A stretch of 64,000 bases of DNA from Paracoccus everestensis (GTDB lineage Bacteria; Pseudomonadota; Alphaproteobacteria; Rhodobacterales; Rhodobacteraceae), in the NCBI RefSeq assembly GCF_021491915.1, contig NZ_CP090836.1, positions 978,501 through 1,042,500 on the forward strand, in the 5' to 3' direction. Numbering within the stretch: the first letter of the stretch is position 1; the number at the start of each line of letters is the position of its first letter. The notes beneath the pieces are model-generated. The model had not been told where the DNA came from, searched no databases, and saw nothing but the letters and a program-made list of their open reading frames with translations. This document shows, piece by piece, positions 28,901 through 37,410 of the stretch. Position numbers and translations under genes: made by a program.

Positions 28901-30199
28901 ATGGCAAACGCTCTTGATCCGCACGCAGCCATTGCGACAACGGCCACCGGCCTGACCGACGGGGCGCTGCGGACCACCGATGGCATGCCGTTGGTCCGCG
29001 CCCTGGCCCGGTCGCAAAAGCGCGCACGCCGCCGCGCCTTTCTGCTGGTGCTGCCGCTGCTGGCCTTTATCCTGATCACCTTCGTGGTCCCGATCGGGCA
29101 GATGCTGCAACGGTCGTTCTATAACGACGGTTTTTCGGCCCATATGCCGCAACTGTCGCAATGGTTCGACGACAATCCGCGCGGCGCGGAACCCGACGAG
29201 GCCGCCTGGGCCGCCCTTGCCACCGACCTGCAGGCCGCGGCCGAGGCACGCACCATCGGCATCGTCGGCACCCGCATCAACTATGACGTGCCGGGCACGC
29301 GTTCGCTGTTCACCTCGACCGGCAGGCAAGTCCGCCGGGGGCTGGAGCCGCCCTATCAGGCGGCCCTGCTGGACATCAACGACGACTGGGGAAGTCCTGC
29401 CCTGTGGTCCGCAATGCGCGAGGCGTCCAGTCCCGTCACCAGCAACTTCTATCTGGCCGCGGTGGACCGCACCCGCGCCGACGACGGCAGCATCGCCCCC
29501 GTCGAGGAACGCCAGCAGGTTTACGTGATGCTGTTCATGCGCACCTTCTGGCTGTCGCTTGTCATCACCGCCACCACCTTTCTGCTGGGCTTTCCCATCG
29601 CGCATCTGCTGGCAACGCTGCCGATGCGGAAATCGAACCTGCTGATGATCTTGGTGCTGCTGCCCTTCTGGACCTCGCTTCTGGTGCGGACCACAAGCTG
29701 GATGGTGCTGCTGCAACAGCAGGGGGTCATCAACGACATCCTGGTCTGGCTGGGGGTGATCGGGGGCAGCCAGCGGCTGCAGATGATCTATAACCAGACC
29801 GGCACGATCATCGCCATGACGCATATCCTGCTGCCCTTCATGATCCTGCCGCTGTATTCGGTGATGCGCACGATCAACCCGTCCTATGTCCGGGCGGCGC
29901 GCAGCCTGGGGGCGACAAGCTGGACGGCCTTCCGCCGGGTTTATTTCCCGCAAACGCTGCCCGGCCTTGGGGCAGGGGCGCTGTTGGTGTTCATCCTGGC
30001 CGTGGGCTACTACATCACGCCCGCGCTTGTGGGTGGATCGTCGGGGCAGCTGATTTCCAACATGATCGCGATGCACATGACCGATACGCTGAACTGGTCG
30101 ATGGCGGCCGCGCTTGCCGCGCTGCTGCTGGGCGCGGTCCTGCTGCTGTATTGGGTGTACGACCGGATGGTCGGCATCGACAACCTGAAGCTGGGGTGA
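28901..30199 (+). CDS. ABC transporter permease, PotB type, with large periplasmic insert
   Basis: Inner-membrane subunit of the importer. First helix at about 45-68, then a long extracytoplasmic segment (about 72-208) before the second helix. The remaining helices carry the coupling motif region YSVMRTINPSYVRAARSLGA (the EAA loop). At 432 residues it is well above the about 290 of E. coli PotB, and the insert accounts for the excess. It lies 61 bases after binding protein copy 3 and 3 bases before the second permease gene. Confidence 0.9.
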   Translation: MANALDPHAAIATTATGLTDGALRTTDGMPLVRALARSQKRARRRAFLLVLPLLAFILITFVVPIGQMLQRSFYNDGFSAHMPQLSQWFDDNPRGAEPDEAAWAALATDLQAAAEARTIGIVGTRINYDVPGTRSLFTSTGRQVRRGLEPPYQAALLDINDDWGSPALWSAMREASSPVTSNFYLAAVDRTRADDGSIAPVEERQQVYVMLFMRTFWLSLVITATTFLLGFPIAHLLATLPMRKSNLLMILVLLPFWTSLLVRTTSWMVLLQQQGVINDILVWLGVIGGSQRLQMIYNQTGTIIAMTHILLPFMILPLYSVMRTINPSYVRAARSLGATSWTAFRRVYFPQTLPGLGAGALLVFILAVGYYITPALVGGSSGQLISNMIAMHMTDTLNWSMAAALAALLLGAVLLLYWVYDRMVGIDNLKLG

Positions 30200-30202
30200 T
30201 CC

Positions 30203-31153
30203 ATGGCTGTTCCGACCTATGCAACCCCGCTGGAGCGCATCTGGCACTATTCCTATCTGGTGATCTGCGGGCTGATCTTCTTTTTCTTGATCGCGCCCAT
30301 CGTGGTGATCATCCCGTTGTCCTTCAACGCCGAGCCGTATTTCACCTTTACCGACCGGATGCTGTCCTTTGACCCCGAAGGCTACAGCACCCGGTGGTAT
30401 CGCAGCCTGCTGACCTTTGGGATGCAGAACCCGGACGCGACCGGCTGGGCCTTCTGGTCGGATGCCTGGAACAACGCCAACTGGGTCAAGGCCGCGAAGA
30501 ACTCGATCATCATCGGGGTATTTTCGACGATCCTGGCCACGGTCCTGGGGACACTGGCCGCCCTTGGCCTGTCGCGCCCCGAGATGCCGTTCCGCCGGGC
30601 GATCATGGCGATCCTGATCTCGCCCATGATCGTGCCGCTGATCATCACGGCGACGGGGATGTTCTTCTTTTATTCGAACCCTTGCGAGTTGCTGGGCATC
30701 GTTGGCCTGCCCACCAATTGCGGGCGGCTGGCCGGCACCTATCTTGGCGTGATCCTGGCCCATGCGACGCTGGGGATCCCCTTTGTCATCATCACCGTGA
30801 CTGCGACGCTGGTGGGGTTCGACCAGTCGCTGAACCGGGCGGCGGCGTCGCTGGGGGCCAACCCGCGCACCACCTTTTTCCGCGTGACCATGCCGCTGAT
30901 CCTGCCCGGCGTGATTTCCGGCGCGCTGTTCGCCTTTGTCACCTCGTTCGACGAGGTGGTGGCGGTGCTGTTCATCGCCGGACCCGAACAGCAGACCATT
31001 CCGCGCCAGATGTGGAACGGCATCCGCGAGCAGATTTCACCCGCCATCCTGGCGGTGGCGACGCTGCTGGTGATCTTCTCGATCGCGCTGCTGACCACGG
31101 TGGAACTGCTGCGCCGCCGGTCTGAACGAATCCGGGGCGTGACGCCAAGGTAA
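30203..31153 (+). CDS. ABC transporter permease, PotC type
   Basis: Second inner-membrane subunit, 316 residues with six predicted helices. The EAA loop is FDQSLNRAAASLGANPRTTF and the C-terminal FVTSFDEVVAVLFIAG segment is typical of PotC. A moderate insert after helix 1 (about 45-90) matches the insert in its partner. Last gene of the operon; a conserved palindromic element follows directly. Confidence 0.92.
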   Translation: MAVPTYATPLERIWHYSYLVICGLIFFFLIAPIVVIIPLSFNAEPYFTFTDRMLSFDPEGYSTRWYRSLLTFGMQNPDATGWAFWSDAWNNANWVKAAKNSIIIGVFSTILATVLGTLAALGLSRPEMPFRRAIMAILISPMIVPLIITATGMFFFYSNPCELLGIVGLPTNCGRLAGTYLGVILAHATLGIPFVIITVTATLVGFDQSLNRAAASLGANPRTTFFRVTMPLILPGVISGALFAFVTSFDEVVAVLFIAGPEQQTIPRQMWNGIREQISPAILAVATLLVIFSIALLTTVELLRRRSERIRGVTPR

Positions 31154-31154
31154 A

Positions 31155-31200
31155 GCCGGGGGTTTCACACCCCCGGACCCCCGCGGGATATTTGGGCCAA
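31155..31200 (+). repeat. Palindromic intergenic element, copy A
   Basis: Directly after the permease stop: hairpin CCGGGGGT-TTCAC-ACCCCCGG (31156-31176), then ACCCCCGCGGGATATTT. The same layout, with the same TTCAC loop, occurs at copy B. Probably a lineage-specific terminator-like element. Confidence 0.7.
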
Positions 31201-31215
31201 GGCAAAAGGGCCGGG

Positions 31216-32160
31216 TCAGGGCAGGATCGCCAGCCACATCCAGATCGACAGGATCGAAACGGCGGTGCCGACAAGGACCGTGGTCGCCGCGACCCGCTTG
31301 GCGGCGCCGTAAAGATTGGCGAACAGGTAGGCGTTCACGCCGGGCGCCATGGCGGCGGTCATCACCGCCGATCGCAAGCCCGCATCGTCCAGGCCCGTGA
31401 TGCGGCCCAAGGCATAGGCGATGCCCGGATGGACCAGCAGCGAACAGGCGCAGCACATTGCAATGGCGCCCATGTCGCCTTCGGGGCGATAACGGTAGAG
31501 GACGCCACCCAGACCAAAAAGCGCGGCGGGCAGGGCGGCAGCGGCGATCATGTTGACGGCGGCCCAGAAGCCCTCGGGCATGACAAGGCCCGCCTGTTGC
31601 AGCACGTTCATGGCCATGCCCGCCATGATCCCGATCACCAGCGGCGTTCGCAGGACGCCGGTGATCGCGCGCAGGGCAACCCGGCCCACTGACAGTCCGC
31701 TGCCCCGGGCGCGGGTGAACTCCATGAAGGTGATGCCGAAGGTGTATAACAGCGGCGAATGGATCGCGATGATCGCCCAGTTGCCCGACAGCGCGTCCGG
31801 CCCATAGGCGCGTTCCATGATCGGAATGCCCAGCAGCAGACTGTTGGAAAACAGGCAGACGAAGCCGATCGCCACGCAATCCATGGGCGGACGGTTGAAC
31901 AGGAAGCGGGCCCCGGCCCAGCCGATGAAGAAGCTGGAAAAGGCCCCGACATAGAAAGGAAGCAGCAGTGCGGGGCGGAACTCGGTCCCCAGGTCCAGCC
32001 GCGACATCGACGCGAACAGCAGCGTGGGCGCGGCAAAGTTCTGCGCGAAGACCATCAGCCCGTCCACCGCGCTTTCGCGGAAGATGCCGCGCCAGGCCAC
32101 GAGATAGCCGAAGCCCACGATCAGGAAGACCGGGACGATGATGTTGAACAGCGCGCTCAT
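31216..32160 (-). CDS. AEC-family (auxin efflux carrier-type) transporter
   Basis: A 314-residue inner-membrane protein with about ten helices. It starts SALFNIIVPVFLIVGFGYLV and has the internal motif FVCLFSNSLLLGIPI, where the conserved Asn marks the AEC transport core. Bacterial members export malate, malonate or other acids; the substrate cannot be set. Its start overlaps the PhnP-like gene by 4 bases (ATGA), making it the last gene of the dacA-to-AEC run. Confidence 0.87.
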   Translation of the reverse strand: MSALFNIIVPVFLIVGFGYLVAWRGIFRESAVDGLMVFAQNFAAPTLLFASMSRLDLGTEFRPALLLPFYVGAFSSFFIGWAGARFLFNRPPMDCVAIGFVCLFSNSLLLGIPIMERAYGPDALSGNWAIIAIHSPLLYTFGITFMEFTRARGSGLSVGRVALRAITGVLRTPLVIGIMAGMAMNVLQQAGLVMPEGFWAAVNMIAAAALPAALFGLGGVLYRYRPEGDMGAIAMCCACSLLVHPGIAYALGRITGLDDAGLRSAVMTAAMAPGVNAYLFANLYGAAKRVAATTVLVGTAVSILSIWMWLAILP

Positions 32161-32975
32161 AGCGCGGCGGGATGGTCGGGGGTATCTGATGTCGTTTCGA
32201 TCACCATGCCGTCGAAGGCAGGGACGACATGGTCGGGCGTGGTGGCCGCGACGGTGGCGTAATCCATGTCGATATGCATATTCGTCAGCACCGCGCGCGG
32301 GGTTTGCGCATGGGCTATCCAGTCAAGCGCCTGGGCCAGATGGGCATGGCTGGGATGGGGCTGCGGTCGCAGGGCGTCGCAAACAAAGACCTCGGCCCCT
32401 TGGATAAGGGGCCAGGAGGCGTGGGGAATATCGGACACATCGGGCAGATAGACCAGCCCGCCAATGCGCAGGCCCAGGGCGGTGATCTCGCCATGCTGGA
32501 CGCGGAACGGGATCAGCGTGACCGGACCGCCGGGGCCATTCACGACGATGGGGCCGTCGATCACGTGCAGGTCGCAGATCGGCGTGTAATAGCTGCCGGG
32601 CGGGGTCTTGAAGATATAGCCGAAGCGGTCCAGCAGCTGTTCCGAGGTGGACATATCGGCCCAGGCGGGGATCAGGCGGCCGGCGTTATAGGCCACCTGC
32701 CGCAGGTCGTCGATGCCGTGGATATGGTCGGCATGGGCATGGGTATAGACCACCGCGTCCAGCGTCGCGACATTCGCATCCAGCAGTTGCGGCACCAGGT
32801 CGGGGCCGGTATCGATCAGCACCTGCGTTGTGCCATCGGGACCGGGACGTTCCACCAGCAGCGAACAGCGGCGGCGGCGGTTCCTTGGCTCGGCCGGATC
32901 ACAGGCACCCCAGCGGTTCCCCAGCCGGGGCACCCCGCCCGAGGATCCGCAGCCCAGGATCGTTGCCCGGATCAT
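32157..32975 (-). CDS. PhnP-like metallo-beta-lactamase-fold hydrolase
   Basis: A 272-residue metallohydrolase. It starts MIRATILGCGSSGGVPRLGN, has the metal motif THAHADH, an aspartate in YLPDVSD, and a late His in TNMHIDMDY. The opening resembles PhnP phosphodiesterases, but no phosphonate genes are near. In this gene order it sits after tatD, as in many Rhodobacterales. Overlaps tatD by 4 bases. Confidence 0.85.
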   Translation of the reverse strand: MIRATILGCGSSGGVPRLGNRWGACDPAEPRNRRRRCSLLVERPGPDGTTQVLIDTGPDLVPQLLDANVATLDAVVYTHAHADHIHGIDDLRQVAYNAGRLIPAWADMSTSEQLLDRFGYIFKTPPGSYYTPICDLHVIDGPIVVNGPGGPVTLIPFRVQHGEITALGLRIGGLVYLPDVSDIPHASWPLIQGAEVFVCDALRPQPHPSHAHLAQALDWIAHAQTPRAVLTNMHIDMDYATVAATTPDHVVPAFDGMVIETTSDTPDHPAAL

Positions 32976-33781
32976 GCGGCCGCCTTCGGGAACAGACGGT
33001 TGAAATTGGCCGAGGTCTGGGCGGCGAACTGGGGGTAATCCATGCCAAAGACCTGGGCGACGAGGGCCGCGGTTTTCGCCACATAAGCCGGTTCGTTGCG
33101 CCTGCCCCGATGGGGGGGCGGGGCCAGGTAGGGGCTGTCGGTTTCCACCAGGAGGCGGTCCACCGGGGCCGCAGCAAAGATCGCGCGCAATTCGGTTGAA
33201 CGGGGAAAGGCCGCGATCCCGGACATCGACAGATAGAAGCCTAGGTCAAGGGCCGTCTGCGCCAAGCCTGCGCCCGAGGTGAAGCAGTGCATCACGCAGG
33301 CAAAGCCGCCGGCGCGGTGTTCCTCGGTCAGGATCCGGGCCATGTCCTCGTCAGCGTCGCGGGAATGGATAATGAGGGGCAGGCTCGTGCGGCGCGCGGC
33401 CTCGATATGGATGCGGAGGCTTTCCGCCTGAAGGGCGGCGCTTTCGGCGGTATAGTGGTAATCCAGCCCAGTCTCGCCGATCCCCACGAATTTCGGATGG
33501 TCCGACAGGGCGACAAGCTGGTCCAGCGTGGCCATCGGTTCCTCGGCCACGCTCATCGGGTGGGTGCCGGCGGCGTAGAAGACGCCATCGTATCGTTCGG
33601 CCAGGGCGCGGACCTGGGGTTCCTGCCGCAGGCGGGTGCAGATCGTGACCATGCGGGTAACGCCTGCCGCGCGGGCGCGGTCGACCAGGGCGTCGTGTTC
33701 GCCTTCGAAATCGGGGAAATCCAGATGGCAATGGCTATCGACGATCGGCGGAGGGGCCGACTGAAAGGCCTCATGGGACAT
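32972..33781 (-). CDS. tatD: TatD-family metal-dependent DNase
   Basis: TIM-barrel metal-dependent hydrolase; family members act as 3'-5' DNases in repair. Seen: DSHCHLDFPDFEG with the metal-binding HxH, GIGETGLDYHY, IHSRDADED, MHCFTSG, and VETDSPYLAPPPHRGRRNEP. At 269 residues it is normal. It lies 3 bases after holB, in the common tmk-holB-tatD series. Confidence 0.93.
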   Translation of the reverse strand: MSHEAFQSAPPPIVDSHCHLDFPDFEGEHDALVDRARAAGVTRMVTICTRLRQEPQVRALAERYDGVFYAAGTHPMSVAEEPMATLDQLVALSDHPKFVGIGETGLDYHYTAESAALQAESLRIHIEAARRTSLPLIIHSRDADEDMARILTEEHRAGGFACVMHCFTSGAGLAQTALDLGFYLSMSGIAAFPRSTELRAIFAAAPVDRLLVETDSPYLAPPPHRGRRNEPAYVAKTAALVAQVFGMDYPQFAAQTSANFNRLFPKAAA

Positions 33782-33784
33782 GGA

Positions 33785-34885
33785 TCAACCTTTGGCTGGC
33801 GGGGCGGATCGCGCGGGCGGCAGATGCGCCAGTTCGATCAGCATATCCATCACCAGCGCGGCGGGGTCAAGGTTGACCGCCCGCCCGGTCCGGGCGCGGG
33901 CCGACAGCCGCGCCTGCGCATCGGCCCAGGCGCGCGCTGCCGTGTCGTCGGGGGAAAGGCGGGCCAGCAGCGCGCCCTCGCCCCGCGCGGCCTGGGGCAG
34001 GGGGGCACCCATCAGGCCCGCCCGGGCAGTCCGGGCCAGAAAGCGGTCCAGCACCGTCATCGTCAGGTCGAAAGGATCGCCATCGACCCCCGCACGCCCC
34101 GCCGCACCCTCGGCAAAGGCGGCAGCCAGAGGACGGTCCAGTCGAGGCAGGGTGGACATCAGTTCGGTCAGTTGCTGGTAACGGTCAAGGCCTCCCTGGC
34201 CCGCCAATCGCAGAGCCTCGCCCACCGAACCGTCGGACAAGGCGGCCAGCGCCTCGGCATCGTCGTCGATTCCCAGATGGGCCAGCACGTTGCCCATCCG
34301 CGTGGGATCCAGCGGCAGCAGGCGCAGGGTGCGGCAACGGGATCGGATGGTCGGCAAAAGACCCGCAGGCTGATGGGCGACGATCAGGATCAACGCGTCC
34401 GCGGGCGGTTCCTCCAATATCTTCAAAAGCGCGTTGGCGGCATTGGGGTTCATGTCGTCGGCGGCGTCGATGATGGCGACACGGCGCCCGCCCTCGGCAG
34501 CCGACAGGTGAAAGAATGACAGCAGCCGCCGGATTTCATCGACCGTTATCTGCGCTGACAGGCGGCCCGCCTTGTCGTCCCAGGGGCGGCGGACCAGATG
34601 CAGGCGTGGTTCGGACAAGGCGGCGATGCGCCGCGCCTCGGGCGTGTCGGTGGTGCCAAAGGAACCGGTCCCCAGCATCCAGCGGGCGATGGCCCAGGCC
34701 AGCGTGGCCTTGCCCACGCCACGCGGGCCGGTCAGCAGCCAGGCATGGTGCAGGCGTCCGCCCTGGGCGGCGTCCATGAATTCCGCAATGGCCCTGTCCT
34801 GGCCGATCACCCGGTCGGTGTGGCGCGGATGGGGGGCGCCCGGCACGCGGTCGGGTTCGGGAATGTCGTCGGGATCGGCCTTCAC
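33785..34885 (-). CDS. holB: DNA polymerase III delta' subunit
   Basis: Clamp-loader subunit of the replicative polymerase. GTG start overlapping the tmk stop by 4 bases. The 366-residue protein has GPRGVGKATLAWAIARWMLG (P-loop), and EEPPADALILIVAHQPAGLLPTIRSRCR in pieces (sensor 1 / SRC motif: RSRCRTLRLLPL). The zinc-module cysteines found in DnaX and many HolB proteins are not evident here. Confidence 0.92.
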   Translation of the reverse strand: MKADPDDIPEPDRVPGAPHPRHTDRVIGQDRAIAEFMDAAQGGRLHHAWLLTGPRGVGKATLAWAIARWMLGTGSFGTTDTPEARRIAALSEPRLHLVRRPWDDKAGRLSAQITVDEIRRLLSFFHLSAAEGGRRVAIIDAADDMNPNAANALLKILEEPPADALILIVAHQPAGLLPTIRSRCRTLRLLPLDPTRMGNVLAHLGIDDDAEALAALSDGSVGEALRLAGQGGLDRYQQLTELMSTLPRLDRPLAAAFAEGAAGRAGVDGDPFDLTMTVLDRFLARTARAGLMGAPLPQAARGEGALLARLSPDDTAARAWADAQARLSARARTGRAVNLDPAALVMDMLIELAHLPPARSAPPAKG

Positions 34886-35478
34886 AACGCGGCCCGGATG
34901 CGGGCTGCGACATCGCCCGCGCTGCCGCTGCCGTCGATCAGCCGGACGCGCGCGGGAAATTCCCGGACCAGGGCGCGAAAGCCTTCTGCCAGCCGTTTCT
35001 GGAAATCCAGGCCCAGGCTTTCGAAGCGGTCCTCGGCCCCGCCGCGCGCATTGCCCCGGCCAAGGGCTGTTTCCGGGTCCAGGTCGATTACAAAGGTCAG
35101 GTCAGGCTCGACCCCGATCGCAAGGTCGTGCATCCGGTCCACAAGCCCGCGCAGATCGCCGCGCGTGGCGCCCTGGTAAACGCGGGTGCTGTCGGCAAAT
35201 CGGTCGGTGATGACGGTGTTCCCGGCATCCAGGGCGGGGCGGATCGTTCGTTCCAGGTGATCGCGGCGGGCGGCGGTGAACAGCAGGCATTCGGTTTCCG
35301 CCGACCAGCGTTCGCCCGCGCCTTCGACCAGCAGGCGTCGGATCTCCTCGGCGCCCGGGCTGCCGCCCGGTTCGCGGGTCAGGACGACCTTGCGGCCGTC
35401 GCTGCGCAGGGCATCGGCCAGCAGGCGGGCCTGCGTGGACTTGCCGCAGCCGTCGATCCCCTCGAAGCTGATGAACAT
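34882..35478 (-). CDS. tmk: Thymidylate kinase
   Basis: Phosphorylates dTMP to dTDP. The P-loop is FEGIDGCGKSTQARLL, followed by LTREPGGSPGAEEIR and DRFADSTRVYQG (the DRY-like motif). The start is the ATG at 35478, which overlaps the carboxypeptidase stop by one base (TGATG); the codon before it is an in-frame TTG. Length 198. Translationally coupled on both sides. Confidence 0.95.
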   Translation of the reverse strand: MFISFEGIDGCGKSTQARLLADALRSDGRKVVLTREPGGSPGAEEIRRLLVEGAGERWSAETECLLFTAARRDHLERTIRPALDAGNTVITDRFADSTRVYQGATRGDLRGLVDRMHDLAIGVEPDLTFVIDLDPETALGRGNARGGAEDRFESLGLDFQKRLAEGFRALVREFPARVRLIDGSGSAGDVAARIRAAL

Positions 35479-36623
35479 CAAAGGCCTGCGGCCTCGACCG
35501 CCTTGTGGCCCAAGCGCATGACGGCGCCCTTCATCCGGCCTGCGAAACCTGCTTCGGGCACATCCTCGGCGGCCAGCAAGGGGGTGATGGCATCCTGCGC
35601 GCCAGGGACGGTCACGACCAAGCGACCGATCTGGTCGCCCTTGGCGATGGGGGCGGGAATGGGGGAATCGTACACGGCCTCGACCTTGACCTGATCCTTG
35701 GATCCGGCGGGCACCAGCACGTTGACGCCGTCCCTGGTGGTCATTCCGATCCGGGGCGCGGTACCCAGCCAGACCGGAGCCTCCAGCACGGTATCCCCGG
35801 CAGGCACCAGGGTTTCCATGCTGAACTGGCGGAAGGCCCAGTTGACAAGGCGTTCGGATTCCTCGGCCCGCGCGGTTTCGCTTTGCAATCCGCTGATGAC
35901 AAAGATCACCCGGCGCCCGTTCTGGACGGCGGATCCGACCAGGCCATAGCCCGCTTCCTGCGTATGGCCGGTCTTCAGGCCGTCTGCGCCGATGTCCAGC
36001 TTCAGGATCGGGTTGCGGTTGAAGCGGTTCGACGGCACCCGGTCCATATAGCGGAATTCGGTCAGGGAAAAATCGCCGTAGTATTGCGGGAAATCCTGGA
36101 TCAGGTGCATGGCCAGCATCCCCAGATCCTCGGCCGACATGACATGGCCCTCGGCAGGCCAGCCGGTCGAATTTCTGAAGACCGAATGCTTCAGGCCCAA
36201 GGTCTTGCCACGCTCGGTCATCTGGCGGGCAAAGGCTTCCTCGGTCCCCGCCAGCCCTTCCGCCAGGACCACGCAGGCGTCGTTGCCGGACAGCACGATC
36301 ACGCCCTTGATCAACTGTTCCACCGTCGGCGTGTCGCGGGGTTCCACGAACATCTTGGACCCGCCCATCTGCCAGGCCTTCGTGGACACGGGCAAGGTGT
36401 CTGTCAGTTTCAGGCGGCCGTTCTCCAGCGCCTCGAACACCATGTACAGCGTCATCAGCTTGGACATGGATGCGGGCGGGATCGGCGCTTCGGCATTCTT
36501 GGACATCAGCACGGTGCTGGTGTTCACGTCATAGACCCAGGCAGATGTCGCGTTTGTTTCGAACGCCTGCACCGGGGCGGCCAGACACAAAAGGGCGAGA
36601 AGCCGCAGCAGGAACGCGCGCAT
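35478..36623 (-). CDS. dacA: D-alanyl-D-alanine carboxypeptidase (PBP5/6 type)
   Basis: Low-molecular-weight penicillin-binding protein trimming the pentapeptide of peptidoglycan. Start chosen at the ATG giving signal peptide MRAFLLRLLALLCLAAPVQA; the open frame upstream has no coding character. Catalytic motifs SMSK, SGND and LKTGHT are in order. A C-terminal beta domain and an amphipathic tail (GRMKGAVMRLGHKAVEAAGL) for membrane attachment follow. Length 381. First gene of the run to tmk-holB-tatD. Confidence 0.93.
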   Translation of the reverse strand: MRAFLLRLLALLCLAAPVQAFETNATSAWVYDVNTSTVLMSKNAEAPIPPASMSKLMTLYMVFEALENGRLKLTDTLPVSTKAWQMGGSKMFVEPRDTPTVEQLIKGVIVLSGNDACVVLAEGLAGTEEAFARQMTERGKTLGLKHSVFRNSTGWPAEGHVMSAEDLGMLAMHLIQDFPQYYGDFSLTEFRYMDRVPSNRFNRNPILKLDIGADGLKTGHTQEAGYGLVGSAVQNGRRVIFVISGLQSETARAEESERLVNWAFRQFSMETLVPAGDTVLEAPVWLGTAPRIGMTTRDGVNVLVPAGSKDQVKVEAVYDSPIPAPIAKGDQIGRLVVTVPGAQDAITPLLAAEDVPEAGFAGRMKGAVMRLGHKAVEAAGL

Positions 36624-36713
36624 GGAAGATCCTTTGCCTGTTTGGGGCCGATGGTTACAGCAAGGCCAGGGCTGTCGCAACGCGGGCGATACAGCTTCCA
36701 ATAGAATTGATGC

Positions 36714-37283
36714 TCAGTTGCCCGTGGCCTCGCGCCAGTGGCGGCGGCACAGGGACACATAGGTCTCGTTGCCTCCGACCTGGACCTGCGCGCCCTCGGT
36801 GATCGCGCGGCCTCCTTCGTCGCGGCGGATCACCATGGTGGCCTTGCGCCCGCAATGGCAGATGGTGCGGACTTCGCGCAGATCGTCGGCCAAGGCCAGA
36901 AGGGCTGCCGATCCAGGAAACAGCTCGCCCCGAAAATCGACACGCAGGCCATAGCACATGACGGGGATATGCAGGTCGTCGGCCACGCGCGCCAGCTGCC
37001 AGACCTGGGCCGGAGTCAGAAACTGCGCCTCGTCCACAAAGACGCAAGCGCAGCCCGGGCGGTCCCCGATCAACGCGGCCATGTCGGTTTCCGCGTCGAA
37101 GGTCAGCGCATCGTCCCCGATGCCGATGCGGCTGGCAATGCGGCCCCGGCCCGCGCGGCTGTCCAGGGCGGCGGTCAGCAACAGCGTGTCCATCCCCCGT
37201 TCGCGATAGTTATAGGACGCTTGCAACAGCAGCGTGCTTTTGCCCGCGTTCATTGTCGAATAATGGAAATACAGCTTGGCCAT
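36714..37283 (-). CDS. tdk: Thymidine kinase
   Basis: Type II thymidine kinase of the salvage route. P-loop YFHYSTMNAGKSTLL, CVFVDEAQFLTPAQVWQLAR (Walker B), and zinc cysteines in CHCGRKAT and SLCRRH. 189 residues, normal. It sits 90 bases before the carboxypeptidase gene on the same strand and may share its transcript or have its own promoter. Confidence 0.94.
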   Translation of the reverse strand: MAKLYFHYSTMNAGKSTLLLQASYNYRERGMDTLLLTAALDSRAGRGRIASRIGIGDDALTFDAETDMAALIGDRPGCACVFVDEAQFLTPAQVWQLARVADDLHIPVMCYGLRVDFRGELFPGSAALLALADDLREVRTICHCGRKATMVIRRDEGGRAITEGAQVQVGGNETYVSLCRRHWREATGN

Positions 37284-37330
37284 GCCGCCAGATAACGCCG
37301 GACCCGGACGGCATCAAGGCTTGCGAACAA

Positions 37331-37354
37331 GCCGCCGGGCGCGAACCCGGCGGC
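37331..37354 (-). terminator. Hairpin between the RhlE-type gene and tdk
   Basis: Perfect 9-bp stem GCCGCCGGG / CCCGGCGGC with a 6-base loop. Lies downstream of the helicase gene (minus strand) after element B and upstream of tdk. The plus-strand side is followed by TTCTTCTTC. Confidence 0.55.
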
Positions 37355-37358
37355 TTCT

Positions 37359-37410
37359 TCTTCATTCAAATATCCCACAGGGGGTCCGGGGGACGTGAAG
37401 TCCCCCGGCC
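37359..37410 (-). repeat. Palindromic intergenic element, copy B
   Basis: Starts at the base after the helicase stop. On the minus strand: hairpin CCGGGGGAC-TTCAC-GTCCCCCGG, then ACCCCCTGTGGGATATTTGA. Differs from copy A by a few bases; both loops are TTCAC. Confidence 0.7.
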
